The notes below the pieces were generated by a model. It made no database searches and was not told the DNA's origin. It saw only the letters and a program-made list of their open reading frames with translations. A program made the position numbers and the translations under genes. From Thraustochytrium sp. TN22 (lineage: Eukaryota; Sar; Bigyra; Thraustochytrida; Thraustochytriidae), in assembly GCA_013306675.1 (NCBI GenBank), contig JABLUY010000062.1, positions 1 through 64,000 on the forward strand: 64,000 nt of DNA, read 5' to 3'. Shown here in pieces: positions 19,112-28,852 of the stretch (within the stretch, counting starts at the first letter, position 1; every line of letters starts with the position of its first letter).

Positions 19112-19183
19112 GCGGGAGCAGGCAGTGCCTCGCGAGATGCCGCGCGTCCCGGACTGGCGTTACGTGAGCTGCGCGCATGAGCC
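19054..19183 (+). repeat. duplicated 3' end of the FUSC/ALMT-like gene
   Basis: Copy A (19054-19113) encodes the last residues of the protein and the stop. Copy B (19127-19183) repeats it with two substitutions and a small deletion at an offset of about 73 bp, including the sequence around the TGA. Copy B lies beyond the stop and is untranslated. Confidence 0.9.
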
Positions 19184-19413
19184 TGAGGCAGCCCCACCCA
19201 CCCTCCCACCCAGAACCCCCCCCCCTTCTCTTGAATCATGAAGAGTTTCCAGTCACGCTTGCCCGCAAATAGAACGCGCGCAAGCCAAGGGTTGGCGCCC
19301 TGCCTTCAGAAACCTGCCTGCCAGAAGACTAGAGTACGGACAGGCTGAGGGCGCCTCCCTTTTTCTTTGATGATACACATAACCTATTGTTGGATCTCTC
19401 GCGCCACCGTCTC
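19112..19413. other. convergent 3' spacer
   Basis: About 300 bases between the FUSC/ALMT-like stop and the methyltransferase stop. They contain copy B of the duplicated 3' end, a C-rich run near 19200-19230 and AT-richer UTR-like sequence. No gene seen. Confidence 0.6.
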
Positions 19414-20628
19414 TCAAATGCATACACTCTCGTCTTGCAAAAGGTCGCGGAAGGCGCCCGCCGTCATCCAGCCCAGCGCCGTCCGCTTGCCGATGAGCTC
19501 GTCCGACCTGTGCAGGTCGCCGAGAATCGAGAAGCACGAGGACTCCAGGCCGAGACCCAGGGCCCGGTGAAAGACCTCCTCCGCGGTCACAGCGTGCTCC
19601 CCCGGGCTCAAAAAGAACACGTAGTTCGGGTCCGTCCCGAAGACGTACACCGAGGCGAACCACTGGCAGACCGCATCCAGCACCCGCTGCAGCGCGCCCC
19701 GCGGGCCGCAGGTGTTCAGCACGATCCAGCCATCCGCCGCCAGCGCGCCGGCCGCGTGCGTGCGGAGGTGCTCCTCGGTCAGGAACGAGAGTGGCGGCAG
19801 GTCCAGCTCGTCGGCCTGCTCTGCGCCAGACTCTTGCGCCACGTCCACAAAGTACAGGTCGTACACGCCGCGCTCGCAGGTGGCTGCGAACTTGAGCCCG
19901 TCCGCGGCAAATGTTCGTACCTTGCCGTCCTCCGCGAGCCCAAAGTGCTCGCGCGCCTGGCTCAACACGTGCTCCGAGAGCTCCACCACGTCCACGGCCA
20001 GCTCGCCGTCTGTGCGCGCAAGCGCCATGGGCAGAGCGCCGCCGCCCGCGCCCACCACGCAGGCACGCTTGGCGCCACCGCCGCCGCCGCCGCCGCCGCC
20101 GCCACACACCAGGGTCAGCCCCAGCATCATGGCTTGGTTGACGTCGAAGACGAGCGCGCGAAAGTCGAACCGTGGGCGCGCCACGGGCCCCGCCTCGCCC
20201 TTGGCATCGTCCTTGTGGTCCTCGTTGTCCTCTTCATCCTCCTGCACCTCGTGGATGGCGATGGCGCTCTGGAAGAGTTCCGGGCTTTGCTGGAACGCGA
20301 GCATGCGCGCGCGGCGCACGGCACCGTCTAAGAAGACGTGGCCGTCTAGCACGCGCACGATGTCATCCGCGAAGACCTCAACGCGCGTGTCGGGCACGAG
20401 CATGGCAGCGCGCCGGATGCCCTCATCCTCGGTCTCATCCTCGTACAGCACCGAGTACGTGCCGGAAGCCTCGTCATAGCCCGTCACCACCGCGCCGTAA
20501 AAGAGCTCGTCCACGTTGCGCGCGCGCACCTCGACGCTGGTGCCCACGAGCACCTCGCCCTCCGCCGTTGGCGGCGGCGCTGCCAACGTCGCCGTGGCCG
20601 TGGCCGTCGTTGCCGCCACGGCCGCCAT
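19414..20628 (-). CDS. METTL13-like methyltransferase with Tudor-like N-terminus
   Basis: A 404-residue protein. An Ala/Thr-rich leader is followed by a Tudor/agenet-like beta segment at about 28-75 (GTSVEVRARN, FYGAVVTGYDE, YSVLYEDETED). A spermidine-synthase-like Rossmann methyltransferase follows at about 150-400: CVVGAGGGALPMALAR (SAM loop), VDVVELSEHVLSQAREHFGL (acidic residue ending beta 2), FAADGLKFAA, YDLYFVDV and GWIVLNTCG. The order and spacing match the C-terminal domain of METTL13/eEF1AKNMT, which methylates the N-terminus of translation factor eEF1A. A run of ten Gly just before the SAM loop is unusual. The METTL13 N-terminal methyltransferase domain is absent; the Tudor-like module takes its place. 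Substrate is inferred only. It is divergent from the MFSD5 gene, 369 bp away. Confidence 0.8.
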   Translation of the reverse strand: MAAVAATTATATATLAAPPPTAEGEVLVGTSVEVRARNVDELFYGAVVTGYDEASGTYSVLYEDETEDEGIRRAAMLVPDTRVEVFADDIVRVLDGHVFLDGAVRRARMLAFQQSPELFQSAIAIHEVQEDEEDNEDHKDDAKGEAGPVARPRFDFRALVFDVNQAMMLGLTLVCGGGGGGGGGGAKRACVVGAGGGALPMALARTDGELAVDVVELSEHVLSQAREHFGLAEDGKVRTFAADGLKFAATCERGVYDLYFVDVAQESGAEQADELDLPPLSFLTEEHLRTHAAGALAADGWIVLNTCGPRGALQRVLDAVCQWFASVYVFGTDPNYVFFLSPGEHAVTAEEVFHRALGLGLESSCFSILGDLHRSDELIGKRTALGWMTAGAFRDLLQDESVCI

Positions 20629-20997
20629 GGCTGCGGCCGTGACGCGGGTCCACCCGCGCGGAGCTCACCGCTGCTGCCGCCGCCGCCGCCGCTGCCGCTG
20701 CCGCCGCCGCCGCCGCCGCCGCCGCCGCAACCACGCAGCGGCTGTCCGGGTATGGAATGGTATGGTGGTGACGATTTGGCCGGCAGGCGCGCGGCAGCAG
20801 AACCCCAGCGCGCGCGCGAGCGGCGTGGCGCGGCGAGGCGGAGGCGCGGCGCTCGCGCGCCCCCCGGCGGGCGCCCAGCGCGGCGCGGCGCGTGGCGCGA
20901 CGACACGGGGCGCAGACTCCTGGCCAGACTCTCGGACTCGCGCGGACGCAGCAAGGCGGGCAGGAGGGACAAGGAGTCGACGCGACGGCCGCCCGCC
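20629..20997. other. divergent promoter spacer, GCC-rich
   Basis: 369 bases between the methyltransferase and MFSD5 starts. They include a CCG/GCC run at about 20675-20730, then mixed GC-rich sequence. This is presumably a shared bidirectional promoter. Confidence 0.6.
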
Positions 20998-22299
20998 ATG
21001 GAGTTGTACCTGGGCACCGTGGTGCTGGAGATGGTGGCATGCGCGGCGCTGCTGAAGCGGCAGCGCGACGCAATGATGGCGCAGCCGACGACATCCGAGT
21101 TTGGCAAGCTGCAGCGCGACTTTCTGGGGGCGCTGCTCCTGGCTTCTTGCGCCGACTGGATCCAGGGACCCTACCTGTACAAGCTTTACGCCTACATGGG
21201 CCTGCGCAAGAACGAGATCGGCCTGCTCTTCGTAGCCGGCTACGCGAGCTCGGCCGTGGTCGGCACGCTTGTGGGCGGTTTGGCGGACCGTTTCGGCCGC
21301 AAGCGCCTCTGCATCCTCTTCTGCATCCTCTACAGCCTCAGCTGCCTCTTCATGCATTCGCACGAGATCGGGATGCTCGTGGCCGGCCGCGTGTTGAGCG
21401 GCGTGTCCACGTCCATCCTCTACTCCGTCTTTGAGGCGTGGATGCTGCACGAGCACAAGCGCGCCGCCTTCCCAGACGAGTGGCTCGTCAATACGCTTTC
21501 GCGCGGCACCTTCCTCTCCAGCGTCGCCGCGGTATCCATGGCCGTGCTGGCCGGCGCCGTCAGCAGCTACGGTGGCTATACGGCACCCTTTGACGTGGCG
21601 GTCGTGTTTCTGATCCTCGCCGCCATTGTCATCGCGCGCACTTGGAAGGAGAACTTCGGCAACGGCAACGTCACGCCCGGCAGCAACTTCGTGGTCGGCT
21701 GGGTCATCATGGCCTCCAATCCGAATATCTGGCTCCTGGGCATTGTGCAGTCCTGCTTCGAGGGCGCCGTCTACGTCTTCGTCTACCTGTGGACACCGGC
21801 GTTGGAGAGCACGGCCAGCGACGAGGAGCTTCCGCACAGCCTGGTCTTTGCAGGCTTCATGGTTGCCATCATGATTGGCAGTAGCCTCTACCAGATTGCG
21901 CTCAAGCGGTTGGCCACGGAGTCCATTCTCATGTACAACGCAATCGTCGCCGCCATCTGCCTCTGTGTGCCCTACATCACTTCGAGCCACACGCTCAACT
22001 TCCTCTCATTCTGCCTCTTCGAGGTCTGCGTTGGCCTCTACCATCCGGCCATGGGCTTCCTGCGCGGCAAGTTCATCCCGGAGGAGGTGCGCGCCACCAT
22101 CGTCAACTTCTTTCGCGTCCCGCTCAACGGCCTGGTGATCTTGGTGCTGCTCCACTCTGGCGACCTCTCGCCCGGTGCCATGGGCCTCTGCAGCGCCGGC
22201 CTGCTTGGCGTCACGGCCGCAGTGCTCTTTACACTCGCCATTCGCGTCGGTGATTCCTCAAATGGCATTCTTCTCAAGTCGCAAGGCGATGAGGTTTGA
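20998..22299 (+). CDS. MFSD5: MFSD5/MOT2-type molybdate-anion transporter
   Basis: A 433-residue, 12-helix major facilitator. The N-terminal helix and LLLASCADWIQGPYLYKLY are typical of the MFSD5/MOT2 family. The MFS loop motif appears as GGLADRFGRKRLC. Other family features are AGRVLSGVSTSILYSVFEAW and PEEVRATIVNFFRVPLNG near the end. Chlamydomonas MOT2 and human MFSD5 import molybdate, needed for molybdenum-cofactor enzymes. The start at 20998 (MELYLGTVVLEM) matches the family N-terminus; the frame is open further upstream without likeness. The cytosolic C-terminus is short. Confidence 0.92.
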   Translation: MELYLGTVVLEMVACAALLKRQRDAMMAQPTTSEFGKLQRDFLGALLLASCADWIQGPYLYKLYAYMGLRKNEIGLLFVAGYASSAVVGTLVGGLADRFGRKRLCILFCILYSLSCLFMHSHEIGMLVAGRVLSGVSTSILYSVFEAWMLHEHKRAAFPDEWLVNTLSRGTFLSSVAAVSMAVLAGAVSSYGGYTAPFDVAVVFLILAAIVIARTWKENFGNGNVTPGSNFVVGWVIMASNPNIWLLGIVQSCFEGAVYVFVYLWTPALESTASDEELPHSLVFAGFMVAIMIGSSLYQIALKRLATESILMYNAIVAAICLCVPYITSSHTLNFLSFCLFEVCVGLYHPAMGFLRGKFIPEEVRATIVNFFRVPLNGLVILVLLHSGDLSPGAMGLCSAGLLGVTAAVLFTLAIRVGDSSNGILLKSQGDEV

Positions 22300-22552
22300 G
22301 TGGCTCACTTGCGTACCCACCCGTACGACACGCATGTCATATCTCTCCTCCTCCTTCTTGCTCTCCTGGCCGGGGCTGGCCTGAAGCGAGCTGCGGCCTG
22401 AAGCAAAGTGATGATTGTACGTCCCAATGGAACAGAGTCTTTGCTATAGATACCTGGTAGCTAAGAGTAGGTAGCACACGCAAAGATGGCATCTTCGTTG
22501 GTTTCTTTTTTTTTTCGTCAGCGAGCACGCGCTCTCGCCCTGCAAAATCACA

Positions 22553-22660
22553 TCACCATGGAGTGCGGGGGAGCTGCTGACCCTGCTGATACTGCTGGTT
22601 GGACTGTTGGGTGTACCGCTGCTGCTGCTGCTGCTGCTGCATGTAGTCTTGCGGCGGCAA

Positions 22661-22694
<34 letters not shown>

Positions 22695-23865
22695 GGCGGC
22701 AGCTGTCCATAGTAGGAAGACTGGCCGTAGCCAGGCTGCGGTTGCTGCTGCTGCTGCTGCGGCGGCGGGTACGGCGAGTGGCCGTTGGAGCCCGGGTGCT
22801 GAATCACGTTGCGGACCTGCGAGGAGATGGAAGAGTTCCACGGGCCGCTGCCGCCGTTCATGTTCCCCATGGGCGAGTAGCCACCCGACTGCTGCTGAGG
22901 CAGCGGCTGCATGCCCTGACCCGAACCTGACGAGTACATGTACGGGGACGACGAACTGGAGGCCGACGAAGAGGCCGAAGGATCCATCGATCGGAGGAAG
23001 TCAGACGCCGACATCGCGTGCCGCTTCACGATATCCTCCGCACGGTAGCTCTGTTGCTGCTGCGGCTGCGGCTGCTGCGGCTGTTGGTACTGCTGCTGCT
23101 GCGGCTGCTGCATGAAGGCTGGCGGCTGGCCATACGCAGAGGGATGGCGCATGCCGTTTGAACCGGGCTGCGGGCCCAGGTTGGGCGAAGGGTACGACCC
23201 ATTGGTCAGGGGAGGCGGCATAAAGAGTGACGGCTGCGACTGAGACGAGCCACCGTTACCCTGCGGCCTCGAATACATGCCCATGGATGGTGACATGTGC
23301 GGAGAGGCGTCCTGGTCCTGGCGGCCGCTGCCGAAACGGAGCTGATTTTCAAAGGCCGAGACCAAATCGTGCGGCTGGTGCTGCTGTTGCTGGCTTTGCT
23401 GCGGGTGCGACTGCTGGCGAGGTACGCCAGGCTGCGACATGAACGAGGGCGGTTCCTGACCCAAATTCGAGAACCGCGCCTGCTCCGGACCTTGCGACGA
23501 GTACTGCGGCTGCTGCGGCTGCTGCGGTTGCTGTGGCATCGGTGCATATGGTTCGCTGCGGGACAGACCTTGTTGTTGCTGCTGATGCTGGTGCTGGTGC
23601 TGGTGCTGGTGCTGTTGTTGCTGCAAACCCAGGAGACGCTCGAACGCCGAAGGCTCCGTGATGCTATCAAAGCCTGGAAGCGAGGTTTGCATGCCAAACT
23701 CATCGCGAGGCGACCCGGCGCGCAGAGCCAAGCCAGGCCCGCTACGGAGCACAATCTCCTCGTCGCCGCCTCCTGAGCCGGCGGGTGAGGTCCCAGCAGC
23801 CATGAGAAAGCTGGGAAGGCTGCCATCCATGGCAGCAGCGGGCGGTCTGGCCGCCACGGGTTGCG

Positions 23866-23903
<38 letters not shown>

Positions 23904-25363
23904 CCCGAGGAGTTGCGCGAGAGACCGCCGGGCCCATAGGCGGACTGCGCGCGCTGAATCTCAGGCTCCTGCTGGAAGTCCGGAATGGCGCTCATAGCGC
24001 GCACGGCAGGCGAGCGGTACCAGAGACGCTCAAAGACGACCTCACCGGCGTGTTCCCTGCGAAAAGAGTTGGAGTACGAAGAGGAGACGCCGATAAGCGT
24101 GGTGCGCAGGCGCGCGGCCTCGGCACGGCGCTTGACGGTGGACCGAAAGGTGCGAAGCGCCGCAAGGCGGTCCGCATGGATCCGCGGCATCTGGTCCGCA
24201 AAGGCAGCTTCGAGCTTGAGCTCGCGCATGTAGCGCAACGCGTGCTCGTGCTGCTTCATGTCAATCATATTCTGAATGAGGCGCTTGGGCGGGAACTCTG
24301 CCTCGAGGCCGTGCGCAAGCACCTTGCGCATGGCCATGTGCAGCTGCGAGCTGGCAACGAGCTGGCGAACCAGGTCGGTGAGAACTCGCGAGGCGCCGGT
24401 GGGCGAGGAGGAGGTCGCCGCAGAGCCCGCCGCGGCTTTGCGATCGAAGCCAAAGGCGGAGATGTAGGTGTCGGCGGCGTCCCAGTCGCGCGCCGCGATC
24501 ATGCGCTCCACGATCTGTTCCTTGGGGAAGTGAGCCCAGAGCGCCGGGACCTCGTTGGCGAAGGAGATGGCGACTTCCCACTGCTGCGCATCGAGCATGC
24601 CGTTCATGAGCTCGAGCGGCGGAAACTCCGGCTCGAGTCCGAAGCGCTTGATATGCTCAAGCGCGTGCTTGAACTGTGAGATGGCCAACATGCGCTGGAT
24701 GAGGTCGTACACCGGAAACTCGTTGCGCAGGTTGAGCTCCGAAATGAACTTGAGAGCCTGGTCAAAGTCCTCCGAGACGACCATCTCCGAGACTAGCGCC
24801 GAGGGCGTCCAGCGCAAAAACTCCGGCAGCTGCGTCTGCGAGCGCATCTCCCACTCCGCCAGCTTGCGCGCCCACTCTACCGCTAGCCGGTACTGCCGCT
24901 TGGTGACGAGAGCCGAGAGGAACCTGTGCAGGAGGTCCACGTCGCAGCGCTCAAGCAAACCAAACATGGAGATGGCCCGCGAGGCCATCTCGAAGCGCCG
25001 CCGCCGCACCATGCCGTCCACGACGGCGCCCAGCTCCAGCGCGTCCAGGTGCTCGTCAGGGCACCGCTCCACGACCACCGATGCCTGCTGCAGCATGTCC
25101 ATGGTGCAAAACAGGGCGATCAGGTCGCGCGCGAGAGACAGCTTGCTCGCGTCCACGGCGAGGCCCTCCGACTCGCGCAGCGCGCCGCGCGATTGCGCCG
25201 CGTTCTGGCCCTGCCGCGTCACCATCACCATGCGCGTCGCCTCCTCGTGCCTGCCTTCGCGCACCAGCCGCGACATGGTGGCACGCTCCGCCGCCAGCTC
25301 CGCCGGCACCATGCCGAAGGAGCTCTTCATCGCGGCCGACCCCGTGCCTGCCGACGACGCCAT
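22553..25363 (-). CDS. Alpha-solenoid protein with long poly-Q/prion-like C-terminus
   Basis: A 936-residue protein of unrecognised family. Residues of about 20-430 form regular paired helices of roughly 35-40 residues with recurring EFPxxxLIxxML and ALxYIxxF patterns (for example FPVYDLIQRMLAISQFKHAL, EFPPLELMNGMLDAQQWEVA). This is a TPR/PPR-like solenoid. Residues of about 470-936 are dominated by Gln, Pro, Ser, Gly and Tyr, with pure Gln runs (QQQQQQQQQQQ) and HQHQHQ repeats, prion-like in make-up. Such pairings are common in RNA-granule or RNA-decay proteins; that role is inference. An EXD3/mut-7-like helical scaffold is a possible relative, but no exonuclease domain is visible. The start at 25363 is the first ATG; codons open upstream lack ATG. 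Confidence 0.75.
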
Positions 25364-26153
25364 GCCCCGCCTTTCGCTGCGTGCGCCCTGAGCTGCTGCA
25401 CCTTGCGCTGCGCCGCGCAAGCGCCGCGGGGGCCGGGCGCTAGCCGGGACCGCGCTGCGCTGCGCTGCGCTGCCCTGCGCTGCCGCCTGCGCCGCGCCAC
25501 CGGCCTCGTCCGCGCCACCGTGCGGCGCCGCCCGGGCCGTTCACGGTCAGGCCAGCCAGGCCGGCCCAGCGCCGGCCCGCCGCCCCCGCGCCGCGCCGCG
25601 CCGCGCCGCGCTCGCGGCTGCGCCTGCCTCGCTCGCCGCCCTCGCGGCCGCCGCCTCGAAGCTGTATCCGTCCAAGCCCTTGCCCTTGCGCGTCTGCGGC
25701 TCTGCCTGCCTGCCTGCCTCTCCCGCCCGCCAACCCGGGCTCGCCGGCGGCCTCGTGCGCGCGCAGCGCAGGCTCGCCGCCGCGCTGCGTCCACCGCCGC
25801 GCCTCGCGCCCTCGCGCGCGCCGCCGCGCCCGCGCGCCGCCCCTCGCGCGCCGCCGCCGCGCGCCGCCGCGCAGCCGCCAGCCACAACCGCCGCCGCGCG
25901 CCGCCGCCGCCGCCGCGCCCGCCGCCGCGCCCGCCGCCGCCGCCGCCGCGCCCGCCCGCGCCGCGCGGCCGCCCGCCGCCCGCGCCGCCGCCGCCGCCGC
26001 CGCCGCCGCTCGCCCGCCCGCCGCCCGCCGCGCCCGCGCTCCGCTCTGCTGCCGCGCCGCCGCGCGCCGCCGCGCCGCGTCGAGCGACGCAGAGACACAA
26101 CGACGGCGACCTGCGCAGCGACCTGGAGGACGAGGACGAGGGCGAGCACGAGG

Positions 26154-26190
26154 ACGAGGGCGAGGGCGAGGGCGAGGGCGAGGGCGAGGG
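26154..26190. repeat. (GAGGGC)n hexanucleotide repeat
   Basis: Six GAGGGC units, flanked by GAGGAC and GAGCAC variants from about 26126. Confidence 0.9.
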
Positions 26191-26849
26191 CGAGGACGGG
26201 ATGCGAGCGGAAAAGGGAAATGGTTTGCAAGGACGACATGCGGAGCCACAACGAGCCGTACTAGCTAGCTAGCTACAAGCTGGCGACGCTTGACAAGGGA
26301 GCACGAGGCTCTCACGGAGCTCTGCGCACGGCATGCGGCAGTCGCTCCAGGATGGCGTAGATTGCGTCGAGGAGGTTTCCGAAGTTCGATCTTGAGAGCA
26401 CGAGCATTGGCGCCAGGATCTGTCCAACTCTCGAGGGCGTGAGCGAGACGAGGGCGCCAATGCCAAGCGAAACTCGTCGCTGGCGTTTTGCTGAACGTGC
26501 AGCACCTTTGGCGAAGTGCTCCGAGCGACGCTCAATCCTTGGAACAGTACTGGTCGCGCCGGGACGAGCGCAAGAACTCGATGCTGGCGTTGACGCAAAC
26601 ATCCAGCACCTTTCGCGGACGTGTAGGGGTGTCTTGTGCTGCGTGACTGCTGCGTATGGCTTGAATTGACGTTGCTCGCTGTAGGACTGGGAGTGCAAGC
26701 AGGGTCGGTCGTCGGGAGGCGCTCGTCGCTGACAAGTCCGGTCTACAGCACAAGTTGGTACCACGAATGACAACGGGCCTCAAGTTCGGATTTGTTGCGA
26801 CCGATGACAATGCTGCGATTGACCCGCTACGCGACGTGGCGGCCTTGCT

Positions 26850-26898
26850 GGCTTGTCACGGCGCATTCAAGCTGGCTTGCTCACGGCGCATTCAAGCT
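26850..26898. repeat. 24/25-bp tandem duplication
   Basis: Two adjacent copies of GGCTTG(C)TCACGGCGCATTCAAGCT, differing by a one-base insertion. Non-coding. Confidence 0.85.
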
Positions 26899-27398
26899 GG
26901 CAAGCCAGCGCCTGCTGCGCGAGCAATGAGTCGGCACCAAGGATGCTTGGGTCACTTTGTCAGAGCGACGGATTGTAGCATGACTTTGCAAATCAGCTCA
27001 GAGTGCGAACGCCCTCGCGAGCCAAGTGCAAAGCAGATCTCGACTTGGGCCACCTGCTGGCGCTGCCATGACCATGCAGCGCCTCTTGAGAGCGACACCC
27101 GAGCTCGAGCTCGGCCGGCACATGCTTCCTGGTCGTCGCTCCTGCCTGCCGTCACACCACGACGACACAGCAGACCTCCGAGTCAGATCACCTCTCACAG
27201 AGACGAAGAACTCGAGCACAGCGGTCGCCGACCACGGCCAGCAGGCCTCGCCGCGTCTCCGGACTCGCCTTTGCCTTCAGGCCTCCTCCTCAGGCTCGAG
27301 TCGACGCCCAGTTCCACCCGCGCCGCGCCGGGGTTCGCCCCGTCCCGGTCCCGTCGCTGCTGACAGTGAGTCCGAGTCGCCGCCGCCGCCAGCGCGCA

Positions 27399-27450
27399 GC
27401 TCGAGCTCGAGCTCGAGGTCGAGGTCGAGGTCGAGGTCGAGGTCGAGCTC
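27399..27450. repeat. (GAGCTC/GAGGTC)n hexanucleotide repeat
   Basis: Consecutive GAGCTC then GAGGTC units, about eight in total, upstream of the carrier gene. Confidence 0.9.
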
Positions 27451-27777
27451 CGCAGTCGCAGTCGAAGAGCACCAGAACCCGAGCGCGGCTGCGCGGCGCG
27501 CGGGCTGGCGCCGGCCGGGCGCACGCCTGCGGCGGCGAGCGGAGCGCGGCGGAGCCGGGGTCGGCGCGCTGGCGGGCAGGAGCGAGCCTCGGCGAGGCTC
27601 TGGAGGCTGAGGCGCAGGAAGGAGCGCGGCGCGGCCCAGGCGCTCAGGCAGGCAGAGCTCCAACGCGACGAGGCGAGGCGGGCGAGCGAGCGCGACAGCG
27701 GCGGCAGAAGCGGGTGAGCAGGTGAGCAGCAGCAGCAGCAGGAGGAGGAGGAGGAGGAGGAAGAGGAGCGAGAGAAG

Positions 27778-28698
27778 ATGGGTTTTCTGGCGGAGTTCCT
27801 GGCGGCTGGGGCGTCGGACGCGGTGGTGAAGACGTGCGTGGCGCCGCTGGACCGCGTCAAGATCGTGCTGCAGACGCAGGATGAGCACCCAGCCGTGCGC
27901 AGCGGCGAGGTGAAGCGCTATGAGGGCGTCATTGGCACGCTGAGCCGTCTGCACCGCGAGAAGGGCTCGGACGCGCTGTGGGCGGGCAACCTGGTGAATG
28001 TGATGGCCTTCGTGCCGGCGCAGGTCTTCTTGCTCGGGTTCCAGACGCTCGTGGCGCCTCAGCTGCCGCAGGCTGCGACGCAGGAGAACATGCCCTTTGT
28101 GCTCATGCTCAACGCGGTGGTGGGCGGCCTGGCTGGGCTCGGCGCGCTCGCGCTCGCCTACCCGCTTGACTACACGCACACGCGCCTTGCGGCGGACGTG
28201 GGCCCCGAGGGCACACAGCAGTTCAAGGACGCCGTAGACTGCATCGAGAAGACCACGCGCAGCCCGAACGGCACGCGCGCGCTCTACCGCGGCTACGGCG
28301 CCGCGCTCCTGGGCGTCGTCCCGTACCGCGTGGCGTACTTTGGCATCTTCGACATGCTGCGCAACCTGAACCCGGAAGCGGCTGCTGGCGTTGCGCCCAA
28401 CACGTACGCCTACCTCTTCGCCAGCTCGCAGATCGCCTCCCTCTGCGCCGCCTACGCCTCGTACCCGTTCGACACGGTGCGCTGCCGCATGCAGATGGAG
28501 GGCGACAAGCCCGTGTCGGAGCGCAAGTACAAGAGCGCCTACGACTGCTTCTGGAGCATCCTTGCTGACGAGGGAATTTCTGGGCTCTACAAGGGCGCCG
28601 GCGCCAATGCCATCAAGACGCTCGCCACCTCGGTCGTGCTGGTGGTCTTTGGCGAGGTCTTCAAGGCCATCTCTCTTCGCGCTGAGTCTTACGCCTAA
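27778..28698 (+). CDS. Mitochondrial carrier, divergent ADP/ATP-carrier paralogue
   Basis: A 306-residue SLC25 carrier with three repeats, each with the Px[DE]xx[KR] signature: APLDRVKIVLQTQ, YPLDYTHTRLAAD and YPFDTVRCRMQM. The overall sequence is closest to ADP/ATP carriers (LAADVG, LYRGYGAALLGVVPYRVAYFG). Several nucleotide-binding residues differ. The RRRMMM signature is RCRMQM, the Arg of NVIRYFPTQ (bovine R79) is Ala in NVMAFVPAQ, and bovine R279 aligns with Lys in NAIKTLATS. The K22- and Y186-equivalents are kept. Transport of a related but different nucleotide or cofactor across the inner mitochondrial (or other organelle) membrane is plausible. It starts at the first ATG after an AGG-rich leader. 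Confidence 0.9.
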   Translation: MGFLAEFLAAGASDAVVKTCVAPLDRVKIVLQTQDEHPAVRSGEVKRYEGVIGTLSRLHREKGSDALWAGNLVNVMAFVPAQVFLLGFQTLVAPQLPQAATQENMPFVLMLNAVVGGLAGLGALALAYPLDYTHTRLAADVGPEGTQQFKDAVDCIEKTTRSPNGTRALYRGYGAALLGVVPYRVAYFGIFDMLRNLNPEAAAGVAPNTYAYLFASSQIASLCAAYASYPFDTVRCRMQMEGDKPVSERKYKSAYDCFWSILADEGISGLYKGAGANAIKTLATSVVLVVFGEVFKAISLRAESYA

Positions 28699-28852
28699 GC
28701 GCGAGCTGGGCAAAGATCTTGCGCGACACCCTGTAGCTAGCTTAGAGATCTGAGGGAGACCGGTCAAGACGCATTTATTCATTGCAAGAGGATGGTAGCA
28801 TTTGTATCTTTTTGCTTGCTTGCTTGCTAGCTGGTTCGTTTTTTGTTCACAG

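Larger units (their letters stand above)
25364..27777. other. 2.4-kb divergent spacer with extreme GC blocks
   Basis: Between the solenoid gene start (minus) and the carrier gene start (plus). The stretch 25440-26090 is CCG/CGC-rich and open in several frames at once, giving only Arg/Ala/Pro-rich peptides, so it is not credible coding. A GAGGGC repeat, an AT-richer middle (26270-27250) with a 24/25-bp duplication, a GAGGTC repeat and an AGG-rich leader follow. No RNA gene was recognised. Confidence 0.55.

Noticed and set aside
26269-27363. Several open frames of 70-200 codons on both strands
   Set aside because: They overlap each other, have random composition and no domains, and cover short duplications. 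No gene is supported.
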